A stretch of DNA of 64,000 nt from Paenalkalicoccus suaedae (GCF_006965545.2 NZ_CP041372.2:434001-498000); one strand, 5' to 3'; shown: positions 1 through 9,068, numbered from the stretch's first letter. Numbers and translations: made by a program. The notes: generated from the letters alone by a model not told the origin.

Positions 1-19
1 AATCAAACTAAGGATTCAT

Positions 20-135
20 TGCGTCAATCTGGCAGACGTATGCGTCAAACACCTTGGTATGCATCAAGTGAGGTTGTGTTTGCATCACTTTGGCAGAGGT
101 GTTCCTCAAATCGTTCTTCATTTGCGTCAGCAACT
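20..135. repeat. Phased 21-bp array A1 (word TGCGTCA/TGCATCA)
   Basis: The word TGCGTCA or TGCATCA starts at 20, 41, 60, 81 and 123, with a decayed copy near 102, so the steps are 21, 19, 21, 21 and 21 bp. Reverse-complemented, the word is TGACGCA, the same word as in array A2 (15743-15977), so this is the same family in the opposite orientation. It lies downstream of the minus-strand transporter gene. The spacer from 1 to 237 holds nothing else I recognise. Confidence 0.75.
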
Positions 136-237
136 TGATATAGGTCTATAAACCAAGGAAAACGACTCCAGATGCCACACAGTTCTACCCAGAGCTTCAA
201 CATATCAGCACTCCAAGCCTATTTTCTGTCCAAGAGA

Positions 238-1170
238 TTAGTAAAAACTCCACACGAATGCCATGAATGGGATGGTTACAAGGCATAGCGCGGTCGTGAA
301 GCAGATGGTCATGACAGCTTTGTCCTCGGCGTCGGTGTACCTTGCGTAAAGGATAGATGCGAGCATGAAGGTTGGCATGCTGATCGAAAGGGCGACGATG
401 TTTTTGACGAGATTATCTGCCGGAATCAAGGCGATAATCGGCATTGCTAGAAGCGGGAACACGAACAACCGAAGTATCGTCGGAAACCAGATTTGCTTAT
501 AGAGTCCGAAGCCATTTTTAGCAATGAGCTGTTGCATCAAAATGCCAATGTAGAGCATCGCCATCGGGGCTGCGAGTCCAGCTAATAGCTGAGACAGTTG
601 CTGAAGTGCTGCTGGTGCTTGGAAGCCAAGAAACGCGGAGCTGATACCGACTACTACTGCAATGAGCGGAAGATTGATTAATGTTTTCAGTTGAGATACA
701 TGAAATTTCCTCCCCGATTGAAGCAAAAATAGGCCGACGGAAAACATCACAAAATCGAGTCCAGCATCAAAAACAGCCGCGAGTAGCCCACCGATTGGAC
801 CGAAGATCGTTGCTGCGAGTGGAATACCGATGAAGCCGGTATTACCGATGGCTGCAAGGAGGCTTAATTGCTTGGCTAATGTCGAGTTAAATCCTGCGAG
901 CCTACCGAGTATGAGAGCGATAAAAATAAAGCCACTATGTAAAACAATCGATAATACAAAAACGATGCCGACTTGACGTAACAGGTCATCGGTCACATCA
1001 CTATTAAAAACACCGTTTAAAATCACAAACGGCACGGCAATATTTAGTACAATAAAAACAAGTACTTGCTTAGAATCTTTACTCACGGGGACCTTCCACG
1101 AAAAGAACACACCGATCGCGACAATCATCCCCATTACGCCGACAGCGGTTAAAACCGTTAACACGTCCAT
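238..1170 (-). CDS. AEC-family (auxin efflux carrier type) permease
   Basis: Integral membrane transporter of the AEC/bile-acid-type fold, 310 residues, the usual family length. About ten hydrophobic segments alternate in two inverted halves, and the family's proline- and glycine-rich broken helices are visible (AAIGNTGFIGIPLA near residue 110; SISMPTFMLASI near residue 265). Bacterial members export or import small organic acids such as malate or malonate; the substrate cannot be told here. I chose the ATG at 1170 because an AGAGGTG ribosome site lies six bases upstream; the upstream GTG falls inside that site. It is transcribed alone and ends in the array A1 spacer. Confidence 0.85.
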   Translation of the reverse strand: MDVLTVLTAVGVMGMIVAIGVFFSWKVPVSKDSKQVLVFIVLNIAVPFVILNGVFNSDVTDDLLRQVGIVFVLSIVLHSGFIFIALILGRLAGFNSTLAKQLSLLAAIGNTGFIGIPLAATIFGPIGGLLAAVFDAGLDFVMFSVGLFLLQSGRKFHVSQLKTLINLPLIAVVVGISSAFLGFQAPAALQQLSQLLAGLAAPMAMLYIGILMQQLIAKNGFGLYKQIWFPTILRLFVFPLLAMPIIALIPADNLVKNIVALSISMPTFMLASILYARYTDAEDKAVMTICFTTALCLVTIPFMAFVWSFY

Positions 1171-1263
1171 TGCGCTCACCTCTTGCTACTAGCTTAGCAT
1201 GAGTAAGGCTGGCGCGTGTATGGCGATAGGCAAAAATATCACTAAACAAAGGAGCTAATTATT

Positions 1264-1722
1264 GTGAGAATGACGAAAGTGGACCGCGACGACCGAGAGC
1301 GCCTGGTTCCTCTCTTAGTAGAAGCGGACGAGAGCGAATTGATTGTGCGAGAGTACCTTCATGAAGGGGATCTGTTTGAAGTAGTGAATCCGAATGAACA
1401 GGTGATCGGAGTGGCACTCGTTGTACCGACGGAGAACCCCGATACAAAAGAGATCAAAAATATTGCACTTACGCCAGATGCGCGCGGCCACGGCTACGGT
1501 CGCAGGATGATCGACTATTTGTGTGAGCACTATGCACCTGCGGGAGTAGCGCAGATGCTCGTCGGAACCGCGAATTCGAGCATCGACAACTTGATTTTTT
1601 ATCAAAAAGTGGGCTTTAGAATGCACGCAATCAAGCACGGATTTTTTGACGCATACCCCGAGCCGATCGTGGAGCATGGCATCCAGGCGCGGGATATGGT
1701 GATGCTGGTGAGGGATATTTAA
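1264..1722 (+). CDS. GNAT-family N-acetyltransferase
   Basis: Single-domain GNAT protein of 152 residues. The acetyl-CoA binding signature is clear (ALTPDARGHGYGRRMIDYL, with R-G-x-G-x-G-R, about residues 68-86), followed by the typical strand and helix ending in FYQKVGFRM near residue 118. GNAT enzymes move an acetyl group from acetyl-CoA to an amine; the acceptor is unknown. The GTG at 1264 is preferred over the in-frame ATG at 1270 because the GGAG at 1251-1254 sits nine bases upstream of it. Monocistronic, divergent from the AEC gene. Confidence 0.85.
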   Translation: MRMTKVDRDDRERLVPLLVEADESELIVREYLHEGDLFEVVNPNEQVIGVALVVPTENPDTKEIKNIALTPDARGHGYGRRMIDYLCEHYAPAGVAQMLVGTANSSIDNLIFYQKVGFRMHAIKHGFFDAYPEPIVEHGIQARDMVMLVRDI

Positions 1723-1843
1723 ACCTTTTTGATGGTAGAAAAAAGTGTGGAGACGTGAGGCACTTTGGTGATTGGCACTTGAGCAATTTGGTGTCCATTT
1801 AAAGTGGATTGTCTGCTCCTGGTGGACGTTGGAGAGGAAGTTA

Positions 1844-1960
1844 AACGCACTTCTCGAGAACGTGAACACACTTTGCTGAATTTGAGAAGAAGTTGAACAC
1901 ATTTCACGAGAAGTTGAACACACTTTGCCAAATACACGAAGAAGTTGAACACATGTACAA
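1844..1960. repeat. Phased array I (word AACACA), 21-31-21-31 rhythm
   Basis: The word AAC(A/G)CA starts at 1844, 1865, 1896, 1917 and 1948, giving steps of exactly 21, 31, 21 and 31 bp. Most copies are preceded by GAAGTTG. The array sits between the convergent ends of the GNAT gene and the HAAS-protein gene. A looser stretch at 1745-1840 has TTGGCACTT-like words. The same 21-31-21-31 spacing recurs with a different word in array E at 52981-53092. Confidence 0.8.
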
Positions 1961-1995
1961 AAAGTAAGCGCCGAACTCGGCTCACCCTCCAACAC

Positions 1996-2028
1996 AAAAA
2001 ACGGTCGCCCCTCATTCGGTGCGACCGT
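1996..2028 (-). terminator. Rho-independent terminator
   Basis: Perfect 8-bp stem ACGGTCGC (2001-2008) / GCGACCGT (2021-2028); on the minus strand it is followed by a run of T (plus-strand A run 1996-2001). It ends the PadR/HAAS operon. Confidence 0.85.
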
Positions 2029-2033
2029 TCCTC

Positions 2034-2627
2034 TTACAAGGGCTTCCTTAAAGCCTGGTTCCTCAACCATCGGAAGTAGACAAAGTAGAGAAAACAAGCG
2101 ATAGATAGGAGCATATAAAAGAGCGTATAGACTTGCGCGTTTTCCATAAACACGGCTCGAACGATATACGTCACTGTACCAACTCCGAAAAGAGCGAGGA
2201 ACGTAATCGGGAAGTAACGTAGCTCACGGACTCGAATAGGAGTCATATGATGACGATAGCGGAAGGTTAAAAATGCAAATCCGATGACGGCAGCCACCGC
2301 CGACATGATCATCGTATCTCGAAAGCCTTGAAAGATACCGATGAATAGTTGCGCTAGGAAATACACAGTCACAAAGCTAGAGATCCGAAATCCAAATCCA
2401 GAAGCTCGATCGTCAGCTTCCGCATTCTGCTCCTCCGTCAGCTTACGCGCTAGTTGCTTTGGTGGCGTGTAGCTTTGTACCGCTCGTTCCTCGCTATCTT
2501 CTTCCTCTGCAATATCCTGAAGCTCTTCTTCTACGTCTCGTAAAATACCCTCCTTCTTTTTAGCGTCGATAAAGCGCAGCTCGCGCCGGAGCTCCTCCAT
2601 GTATCCTTTAATTGTCTGAAACTGCAT
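2034..2627 (-). CDS. HAAS/DUF1700-like membrane protein encoded with PadR
   Basis: About 197 residues. The N-terminal third is a charged helical region (YMEELRRELRFIDAKKKEGILRDVEEEL) of the HAAS type, a domain often encoded next to PadR regulators; the rest holds about four transmembrane helices. Its probable role is in membrane signalling or stress response, but this is inferred from the pairing. The start is likely the ATG at 2627: an AGGAAGGAG ribosome site lies just upstream inside the end of padR, while the farther ATG at 2645 precedes that site. It overlaps padR by 20 bp, indicating translational coupling. A second PadR/HAAS-type pair lies at 34254-35248. Confidence 0.75.
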   Translation of the reverse strand: MQFQTIKGYMEELRRELRFIDAKKKEGILRDVEEELQDIAEEEDSEERAVQSYTPPKQLARKLTEEQNAEADDRASGFGFRISSFVTVYFLAQLFIGIFQGFRDTMIMSAVAAVIGFAFLTFRYRHHMTPIRVRELRYFPITFLALFGVGTVTYIVRAVFMENAQVYTLFYMLLSIACFLYFVYFRWLRNQALRKPL

Positions 2628-2964
2628 CATCTGCTCCTTCCTCATCTAATCGTGTCAGCATGTGCATAAGCTCCTTTGTATACGTGAGCCTTGCCGTTAG
2701 CTGTGTTTGTCCGTCTTTTGTTAGTTGATAATACTTACGCGTACGACCGGCGTGCTCCTCCTCATAGGCCGAAATCCATTCCTGCTCCACTAGCCTGCGA
2801 AGGATGGGATAAATGGATCCGTTCCCAACGTGGAGAACCCCATCCTGCCTAATACTTTGCGTGATCTCATAGCCATACATCGGACGTTTTTTGAGGATAA
2901 CAAGAATCGTAAGCTCTAATATGCCTTTCGAAAACTGCGTGTGCCACGTCGAATTATTTTCCAT
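2608..2964 (-). CDS. PadR-family transcriptional regulator
   Basis: 118 residues, the usual size of the short PadR subfamily. The winged-helix signature is present: FSKGILELTILVILKKRPMYGYEI (residues 11-34), then GSIYPILRRLVEQEWI, the Y-P-x-L-R-x-L core. PadR proteins repress their own operon, often in response to envelope stress or small hydrophobic compounds. It is the first gene of a two-gene operon with the HAAS membrane protein and probably regulates it. The spacer upstream (2965-3084) should hold the promoter. Confidence 0.88.
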   Translation of the reverse strand: MENNSTWHTQFSKGILELTILVILKKRPMYGYEITQSIRQDGVLHVGNGSIYPILRRLVEQEWISAYEEEHAGRTRKYYQLTKDGQTQLTARLTYTKELMHMLTRLDEEGADDAVSDN

Positions 2965-3084
2965 ATAATTAGTATATAGTAATGCGATATATAAGGCAAC
3001 AATCTCTCGTTATTTTTGTAAGGAAACAGGGAAAAAGATGGATAACGAATACAATTAAGCTATAATTATGTAGGAGGAGATACG

Positions 3085-3255
3085 ATGGAACTCATCTTTT
3101 TGTTTGGAACGACTGTTGCTGTTAGTATTGTCATTATGCAAATTTTTGTGGATCGCCAGCTCATCGCTCAAGAGAAACGGATTCAGGGAGATTATCAACG
3201 AGAAATAGATAAGCTTGAGGAGCGGATTAGGCAGATCGAACGTTCTGATGAGTAG
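3085..3255 (+). CDS. Small membrane-anchored coiled-coil protein (56 aa)
   Basis: Begins with ATG eight bases after a TAGGAGGAG ribosome site. Residues 2-22 are one transmembrane helix (MELIFLFGTTVAVSIVIMQ) and residues 28-56 form a charged helix rich in E, K, R and Q (EKRIQGDYQREIDKLEERIRQ begins at 30) that could make a short coiled coil. I do not recognise the family. It is the first of three closely spaced plus-strand genes ahead of the DUF2254 protein, so it may be a small partner of that membrane protein. Confidence 0.6.
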   Translation: MELIFLFGTTVAVSIVIMQIFVDRQLIAQEKRIQGDYQREIDKLEERIRQIERSDE

Positions 3256-3267
3256 GAGGGGAATGAG

Positions 3268-3372
3268 ATGCTAACAAACTTTAGTTTAGTTGGAGTAGGA
3301 GTAATGGTGCTTGGACTACTTTTAATCATGGGACTTATTTTAGGATTCATCGCGCTTGCTAAGAGGGTATAG
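3268..3372 (+). CDS. Tiny single-helix membrane protein (34 aa)
   Basis: Starts with ATG six bases after an AGGAGGGG ribosome site and 12 bases after the previous stop. Nearly the whole product is one glycine-rich hydrophobic helix (LVGVGVMVLGLLLIMGLILG) ending in a positive AKRV tail. Function unknown. The strong ribosome site and tight spacing between two other genes support it as real. Confidence 0.55.
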   Translation: MLTNFSLVGVGVMVLGLLLIMGLILGFIALAKRV

Positions 3373-3413
3373 ATACTACTAGTACATCATAGATAGAGAA
3401 AGCAGGTGCGTAG

Positions 3414-4700
3414 ATGAAAGGATTTTTGCTTAATATGAAAGAAAGAGTGTGGTTTTTCCCAGCCCTATATTGTTTAGTGGCAGCGGTCTTATCCATCACT
3501 CTTTTTTTAGTGGATTATTATCAACCAGGTGATATTTATGCCTCAGTGCCAGAGGTACTCCTTAATGAATACGATCTGGCAAAGGATATTTTAGGCGTAA
3601 TCGCAGGTGCGCTTCTTACAATGACGACGATCACGTTTTCGACAATCATGATAGTCTTATCTACATACTCGTCGCAATACAGTCCTAGAGTCCTTAAAAA
3701 CTTCATGACAGACAAGCGAACATTACATGTGTTAGGGGTATTTATGGGGGCATTTTTCTATGCCATTATTAGCTTACTACTTTTACAGGTGGAGCTCGTA
3801 AACGAGCGCGTCTTCTCGCCAGCGTTCGGTGTGTTGCTGTCCGTGATTGCGATTGGTGTGTTTGCGTTCTTCATTCATCACGTAGCTACGTATTTACAGG
3901 TATCTAGTCTAATAGAAGATTTAACAAAAGATCTAATAAAACAGATCAATAAATTTGAAAACATGATAGAGACAGATGAACGTCTTGTTGCACAAAAAGC
4001 GGTACCGGAGCCAACTTATCAAACAACAAGCATGCAATATTGCAGCTCTTTTGGCTATATTCGACTCGTTGATTACGATGCGATGTTTAAGCTTGCCTGT
4101 GAAAAGGATATATTGATTGAGCTTCATCAGCATCCTGGTGATTTTGTTAGTCAGAATCGTCCGATTGCAACTATTTATGCAAACGAAGAGACTGACGAGG
4201 AATTCAAGCTTGAACGATTTTTTTTAATCGGAAAAGATCGTAGCAGTGAACAAGATCTAGTTTTCGGAACGACGCTCTTAGTCGAGATCGCACTTCGAGC
4301 TATCTCACCAAGCCTAAACGACCCTAATACGGCCATTAACTGCTTTAATCATCTTGGCACCGCCATGTCCCGTTTAACAACGACGTACGTGGAGGATTAT
4401 TACTATCAGGAACCCAAAACGAATCAGCCGCGTATTATGATCAGTCAGCTACCTTTTAAGGACTTCTTATACAAAACATATTATCAGTTGACGACTTACG
4501 GGCATGAAGACATCTCTGTCGTACTAGGACTTTATGATTCCCTGATTGCGGTTGCAGAGACGAGTGAAGCAGAGCGTCTTCAGCATGTGTTTGGGATCAA
4601 AGAGTACTTGGAGTCCTTTTTGAAGGACCGAGACTTTCACAGCTTTGATAAACAGCGCATCATTTCCAAGCAGGAAGAGCTTCTTTCCTTCAATAAATAA
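3414..4700 (+). CDS. DUF2254 family membrane protein
   Basis: 428 residues. Four N-terminal hydrophobic segments within residues 15-165 flank the conserved stretch TMTTITFSTIMIVLSTYSSQ (about residues 69-88), typical of DUF2254; the C-terminal 260 residues are soluble and carry S-P-S-L-N-D-P-N-T-A (about residue 300), a family landmark. Function in Bacillus is not established. It follows two micro-genes and runs toward the convergent DUF4363 gene two bases away, with no obvious terminator between. Confidence 0.8.
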   Translation: MKGFLLNMKERVWFFPALYCLVAAVLSITLFLVDYYQPGDIYASVPEVLLNEYDLAKDILGVIAGALLTMTTITFSTIMIVLSTYSSQYSPRVLKNFMTDKRTLHVLGVFMGAFFYAIISLLLLQVELVNERVFSPAFGVLLSVIAIGVFAFFIHHVATYLQVSSLIEDLTKDLIKQINKFENMIETDERLVAQKAVPEPTYQTTSMQYCSSFGYIRLVDYDAMFKLACEKDILIELHQHPGDFVSQNRPIATIYANEETDEEFKLERFFLIGKDRSSEQDLVFGTTLLVEIALRAISPSLNDPNTAINCFNHLGTAMSRLTTTYVEDYYYQEPKTNQPRIMISQLPFKDFLYKTYYQLTTYGHEDISVVLGLYDSLIAVAETSEAERLQHVFGIKEYLESFLKDRDFHSFDKQRIISKQEELLSFNK

Positions 4701-4702
4701 TA

Positions 4703-5071
4703 CTAGCCAACGTCCTCCCACAAACGTTCCAACAGACTTATTTCAATCATAGCAGAGGCGCGATCCTCTGCTGCGATTGCTCCTTGCACTCTCGCAATTG
4801 TTTCGGTAATAGTCGCAAGGTCGTCGCGTTCGACGCTATATTGAATGCGAGCTAACACCTCGTGCCAGGCTGAGTCAAGTTGCTCGGCGTTGCGAACAGC
4901 CTCTGACCACTCCTCGCTCACAACAAAGGATGATGTAGCAGAGAGGTAGCCTGACACATCATCGCTGTCGGTGAAGGAGTGCTTGAGCCAGCTGCCGCTC
5001 GTCATGATCACAAGACTTATGATCACAAATGCTGTGGGAATAAGATAAAGTAGGATTTTACGCGTGTTCAT
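4703..5071 (-). CDS. DUF4363 family protein
   Basis: 122 residues: one N-terminal transmembrane helix (LLYLIPTAFVIISLVIMTSG, residues 7-26), then an extracytoplasmic all-helical region with spaced W and E residues (SEEWSEAVRNAEQLDSAWHE...). This matches DUF4363, which in Bacillaceae is often encoded directly after a DUF421 protein, as here (15-base gap). A CAGGAGGT ribosome site precedes the ATG. Probably acts with the DUF421 protein at the membrane; role unknown. Confidence 0.75.
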   Translation of the reverse strand: MNTRKILLYLIPTAFVIISLVIMTSGSWLKHSFTDSDDVSGYLSATSSFVVSEEWSEAVRNAEQLDSAWHEVLARIQYSVERDDLATITETIARVQGAIAAEDRASAMIEISLLERLWEDVG

Positions 5072-5086
5072 ACAGATACCTCCTGG

Positions 5087-5815
5087 TTAATACGGTCCTT
5101 CGTAGTCGCTGATGTTGACATCGTCGACTCCCTTATCGTCAAACACATCGACATACAGGGAATCGTTGGGCAAGATTGCCGCATAGGCTACCTGCTTCAT
5201 ATCCGTAATACCTTTCTCACGAAGCTTTTTTTGTAACCACTTCTCCGTTTTATTCCGCTGCTCGAGGTTTTGCTTGATGACATTCCCATCCATAATCAGC
5301 TCAGTCGTGATCATCACTCGCTTCGGCTTTGCTTTTACATCTCCTTTTTCTGCAGGTTGAAAAGCGAATTTTTGTAGCACCGACACCGAGCCGTCTGGCT
5401 CTAATATAGCTGTTTGGACCTCGTCGGGAGAAAAGATGCTTTTACTCCGAAGCTGCTGCATGAATTCATCCTTCGTAATACGCACCTTTTCCAAATTTGA
5501 TTCAAGAATTTGCCCCTTATCCATTAGGACGACAGGCTCCGAATCTAATACTTTTGATAAATATCTATTTTTAAGGCCGATCACTTGGAGCAAAATCGTG
5601 AGGACGAGGAAGACGGTTAACGCGATCCAATGAACGAATGCTTTAGACGAAATGTCTGTCGCAAGCGTTGCCGCAATAGATCCAATCGTGATGCCGTTAA
5701 TGTAATCAAACATCGTAAAATTACGAATCAGTTGTTTACCGATGAGGCGAGCATACAAAAGAATCGTAAAAAAGGTGATAATTGCACGAACTAACGTTAC
5801 CAGTGCCTCCTGCAT
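5087..5815 (-). CDS. DUF421 (YetF/YdfS-type) membrane protein
   Basis: About 242 residues. Three transmembrane helices occupy the first 85 residues, with the family motif YARLIGKQLIRNFTMFDYIN and GITIGSIAATLATD; the C-terminal cytoplasmic part has the duplicated alpha/beta domain including MDKGQILESNLEKVRIT and MDGNVIKQNLEQRNKTEKWL. The third methionine (5815) is chosen because GGAGG stands seven bases upstream. It forms an operon with the DUF4363 gene. A paralogue lies at 23528-24235 without a DUF4363 partner. Confidence 0.88.
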   Translation of the reverse strand: MQEALVTLVRAIITFFTILLYARLIGKQLIRNFTMFDYINGITIGSIAATLATDISSKAFVHWIALTVFLVLTILLQVIGLKNRYLSKVLDSEPVVLMDKGQILESNLEKVRITKDEFMQQLRSKSIFSPDEVQTAILEPDGSVSVLQKFAFQPAEKGDVKAKPKRVMITTELIMDGNVIKQNLEQRNKTEKWLQKKLREKGITDMKQVAYAAILPNDSLYVDVFDDKGVDDVNISDYEGPY

Positions 5816-5884
5816 CACCATACCTCCTCCGTCAGATATAGCTTACTATTTGCAACGAAGCGTTCTTATATACGCGTGGGTACC

Positions 5885-5922
5885 ATCCTAACCTAGAAGC
5901 TGAGGTTTAGATGTGCTAGGAT
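5885..5922. promoter_or_regulatory. Nested inverted repeat upstream of the YhcYZ-like operon
   Basis: Outer arms ATCCTA (5885-5890) and TAGGAT (5917-5922) enclose inner arms ACCT (5891-5894) and AGGT (5903-5906). It lies 32 bases before the chosen kinase start, so it may be an operator for autoregulation or a leader hairpin. Assigned by position only. Confidence 0.35.
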
Positions 5923-5953
5923 TAAGATGGAAAATTGTAGGGGGAGAGTGAGC

Positions 5954-7096
5954 ATGGAGCAAATACGATCATTACAGCTATTAAAAACGATCGCAGAATC
6001 GGGAAATGCTGGGACGGACATTCAAGAGATGCTGCATGACATGCTAAACAGCTTGCTACAGCTAATTGACGGTGATGCAGGGTGGATCTTTCTGTTTGAT
6101 GAGCTAGGTAGGCATCAATTGGTCGCGGATCAGGGCTTACCTGAAGCGCTGTTATCCAATCACAAAGAGCGAATGTGCGGGGGAGACTGCCATTGCTTGT
6201 CGAAGGAGCGTAAAGGCTTTCTAACGGATGCAGTCAATGTGATGGAATGTAAACGGTTAGAGGATGCAAAGGCGTCTTTGGAGGAGACGAACGGGTTGAC
6301 GTATCATGCCTCTGTCCCTCTAAAAGCAGGTCCAGATACGATCGGACTCTTAAATATTGCGTCACGTGAACGGGATTCTTTTTCACAAGAAGAGCTAGAG
6401 GTCCTGCAGGCCGTTTGCTATCAAATGGGGACTGCCGTTAGGCGAATTCAGCTTACTGAGCAGCAGGTAGCAAAGGCACTGCAGGACCAAAAGCGACATT
6501 TGGCTGCTGACTTGCATGACTCTGTGCAACAGCTATTATTTTCGCTGTCCCTAACGGCAAAAGGTGCCTTATCTCATGTGAAGGATGAGAAGGCTAAAGA
6601 GATTGTCGAACACTTGCAGACAATTGCTAAACAGGCTTCTGTAGAAATGAAGCAGCTCGTTTATGGCTGGCATTCGCAGAACGAAGCAGAGCATAATTTA
6701 CGTCATCAGTTAGCTCACTATGCGGAGCGAATTGGGCTACAGGTGGACGTGGAGATAGAAGAGGGCGTATTATCCAAGCGAGAGGAATCTGTTCTTCTTC
6801 GTATCGGTCAAGAGGCGTTAAATAATGTGAAAAAACATGCGCGTGTAGAAGAAGCCTGTATACGTGTAGTACAGCTTGGCGACAAGGTTCACGTTATGAT
6901 TCAAGATGAAGGACAAGGCTTTGATGTATCTAAGGCTACAACGTCCTCCATCGGACTTATAAGTATGAAGGAGAGAGCCCTCTCCATTGGAGGAGACTTT
7001 ACCATTGTTTCCTCACGAGAAGGGACGCGCATAGAGGTTGTGCTAGCAAAACGGAAGGGGGAGACGACAGGTGATTCGAGTCGTATTAGCAGATGA
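5954..7096 (+). CDS. yhcY: GAF-domain sensor histidine kinase, YhcY-like
   Basis: About 380 residues, matching B. subtilis YhcY. Residues 10-160 form a GAF domain with no transmembrane helix, so the signal is probably cytoplasmic. The HisKA_3 dimerisation/phosphoacceptor helix follows (HLAADLHDSVQQLLFSLSL, histidine in L-H-D), then a HATPase domain with N-N-V-K-K-H (N box) and D-E-G-Q-G-F (G box). A cysteine-rich stretch in the GAF domain (RMCGGDCHCLS) could bind metal or sense redox state. The ATG at 5954 follows a GGGGGAG ribosome site; an earlier ATG at 5927 lacks one. It overlaps the regulator gene by 26 bp. Confidence 0.85.
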   Translation: MEQIRSLQLLKTIAESGNAGTDIQEMLHDMLNSLLQLIDGDAGWIFLFDELGRHQLVADQGLPEALLSNHKERMCGGDCHCLSKERKGFLTDAVNVMECKRLEDAKASLEETNGLTYHASVPLKAGPDTIGLLNIASRERDSFSQEELEVLQAVCYQMGTAVRRIQLTEQQVAKALQDQKRHLAADLHDSVQQLLFSLSLTAKGALSHVKDEKAKEIVEHLQTIAKQASVEMKQLVYGWHSQNEAEHNLRHQLAHYAERIGLQVDVEIEEGVLSKREESVLLRIGQEALNNVKKHARVEEACIRVVQLGDKVHVMIQDEGQGFDVSKATTSSIGLISMKERALSIGGDFTIVSSREGTRIEVVLAKRKGETTGDSSRISR

Positions 7097-7715
7097 TCAC
7101 AAGATGGTGCGAGATGGCTTGAAATTTTTTCTCGCAGGCTATGGAGATATTGAAATCGTTGGCGAGGCAGTAGATGGGGAAGAGGCAGTAGCAGTTGTTG
7201 CTGAAGCAAAGCCTGATATCGTCCTCATGGATCTTCGGATGCCGCGTCTATCAGGAATTGAAGCGGCAAAGAGGATAAGGAGTGAAGCGCCACACACGCA
7301 GGTCATCATGCTCACAAGCTTTGAGGACCAGCTCCAGGTTTTAGAGGCTATTGAGGCAGGTGTCGCGGGCTATCAGCTCAAGGATGTGGAGCCAGAAGAG
7401 CTTGTCGATACGATTTACCGAGTACATAGAGGGGAGCGCGTCATTCACCCAAGGGTAACGAGTCATGTGTTGAAGCGGTTAACCCGCCCGAGTCAGGAGA
7501 GCCCATTAAAAGAGCTCACCAAAAGAGAGCGTGACGTACTTGCTGAGATTTCCTGCGGGAGATCGAATCGAGAGATTGCTCTCACCCTCTCTATTTCAGA
7601 AAAGACGGTGAAAACGCATGTCTCTCATATCTTATCTAAATTAGAAGTAAAGGATAGGACGCAAGCGGCACTGCTAGCAATTGAGCATAAGGAGGAGCTA
7701 CATCAAAAGTCGTAG
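7071..7715 (+). CDS. yhcZ: NarL/LuxR-family response regulator, YhcZ-like
   Basis: 214 residues, exactly the length of YhcZ. The receiver domain (1-120) has the acidic pair ADDHKM, the phosphoacceptor D in VLMDLRMPRLSG (about residue 54), T in MLTSFEDQ and K in YQLKDV. The C-terminal LuxR helix-turn-helix reads LTKRERDVLAEISCGRSNREIA and ISEKTVKTHVSHIL. GTG start with an upstream GGAAGGGGG site. Co-transcribed with the kinase; the following MFS gene is a likely target or operon partner. Confidence 0.9.
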   Translation: MIRVVLADDHKMVRDGLKFFLAGYGDIEIVGEAVDGEEAVAVVAEAKPDIVLMDLRMPRLSGIEAAKRIRSEAPHTQVIMLTSFEDQLQVLEAIEAGVAGYQLKDVEPEELVDTIYRVHRGERVIHPRVTSHVLKRLTRPSQESPLKELTKRERDVLAEISCGRSNREIALTLSISEKTVKTHVSHILSKLEVKDRTQAALLAIEHKEELHQKS

Positions 7716-7820
7716 ACCACTCGTTTAAAAGGTGTAGGTGGAATTCATCCTCCTGCCTGTTTAGTCACGCCAGTCTCTCTTGTACGATTAATGTACGACA
7801 TAAGAGAGGCTGTGAAAGAG

Positions 7821-9068
7821 ATGAATCAACTATTTAAGGACCGAAAGCTACCAATTATTTTATTAAGTAATATATGTGCATCTATTGGCTCAGGCATGAT
7901 TATGATCGCCATTCCCTTTATGTTTCTTCAAAAGGAGGGCGGGGCAGTTTCATTTGGCTATATGACGATCGCGGTGACGATTGGGTTATTCATAACGACT
8001 CCGCTCGTTGGATCCTTAATCGATAAGCATTCCCGTAAGCGTATCTTACTTGTCAGTATGACGGGAGCTTGTATCATCACGGCATTTTTTGCGCTAGGCG
8101 GAGGTAATGCTGGCGGCGGTTCGACAGCAGTGTGGCAACTATCCGTCTTATTTATTGTCGCCTCCTTTTACTACCATCTGTTTTATCCGACGATGTTCGC
8201 TCTTAACCAAGAGCTATTTGAGCCGGAGCAATATAAAACAGTCAATGGACTCATGGAAATTCAAGGTCAAACAGCAGCGGTTTTGGCTGGGGTATTAGCG
8301 GCGATACTTATGCCTATCTTGCCGTTTACCTATTTATTAAGCATCAATGCGATCGCTTATTTACTCAGCATCGGCATCCTTCTCTTTTTACCTTACACGC
8401 ATTCCCTCAAGCAGCGCCCTCCTGGACCGAATGGAGTAAGTCTGCGGTTTCGCAATGAAGGACTGGAATTCTTGAAGCAACGCCCCATCTTATTTGTCTT
8501 TTTACTCTGTTCCTTTATGCCCTTCATTGGCGTCATGGTAACAAACTACCTCTTCCCAATCTACATAGATGACATTCTAGCGCTTGGTGCAGCGGCTCAT
8601 GGGATAAAGTCGTTTACGTACGGAATAGGTGCCGTTTTAGCCGGGATTTTATTGCCTATTTGCTTAAGAAAATGGGAGCATCACTCTCTCATTATGATAT
8701 TAACCTGGATGTACACAGGAGTTGTTTGTATGTTTGTCTTCGTGATCCATCCGATTGTCTTTTTTGTAGGGATTGTTTTTTATGCCATAGGTAACGCTGG
8801 TATTCGCGTTGCGCGTAACTCCTTTATGATGCATCACGTGCCAAACGATCGAATTGGTCGTGTAGACAGTGTATTTCGAACGTGCGGATTGGCAATTCGG
8901 ATTATGTTATTAACATTCTTTACGCAGCTCGTTGCTGGAGAACAGGTATTGGTTAGTTTTTATTTGTTAGTCGCACTACTAGTTGTGTCATCGGGTACTA
9001 TCACTTTTATATACGGAAAACTCCAAACGAAACGGACCACACCATTTATCGCTTTAAAGAAAGCGTAG
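7821..9068 (+). CDS. MFS transporter
   Basis: About 415 residues with 11-12 transmembrane helices. The loop 2-3 motif G-x-x-x-D-K-H-S-R-K-R (GSLIDKHSRKRILL, about residue 65) is the MFS signature. The family resembles MFS exporters of the macrolide or multidrug type; substrate unknown. I favour the ATG at 7821 (GAGAGG upstream) over the ATG at 7791, which has no ribosome site. It lies downstream of the two-component genes and may be under their control. Confidence 0.8.
   Translation: MNQLFKDRKLPIILLSNICASIGSGMIMIAIPFMFLQKEGGAVSFGYMTIAVTIGLFITTPLVGSLIDKHSRKRILLVSMTGACIITAFFALGGGNAGGGSTAVWQLSVLFIVASFYYHLFYPTMFALNQELFEPEQYKTVNGLMEIQGQTAAVLAGVLAAILMPILPFTYLLSINAIAYLLSIGILLFLPYTHSLKQRPPGPNGVSLRFRNEGLEFLKQRPILFVFLLCSFMPFIGVMVTNYLFPIYIDDILALGAAAHGIKSFTYGIGAVLAGILLPICLRKWEHHSLIMILTWMYTGVVCMFVFVIHPIVFFVGIVFYAIGNAGIRVARNSFMMHHVPNDRIGRVDSVFRTCGLAIRIMLLTFFTQLVAGEQVLVSFYLLVALLVVSSGTITFIYGKLQTKRTTPFIALKKA

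Noticed and set aside
1315-2097. 260-residue minus-strand frame spanning the GNAT gene and array I
   Set aside because: Crosses a gene on the other strand and an array; composition not protein-like.
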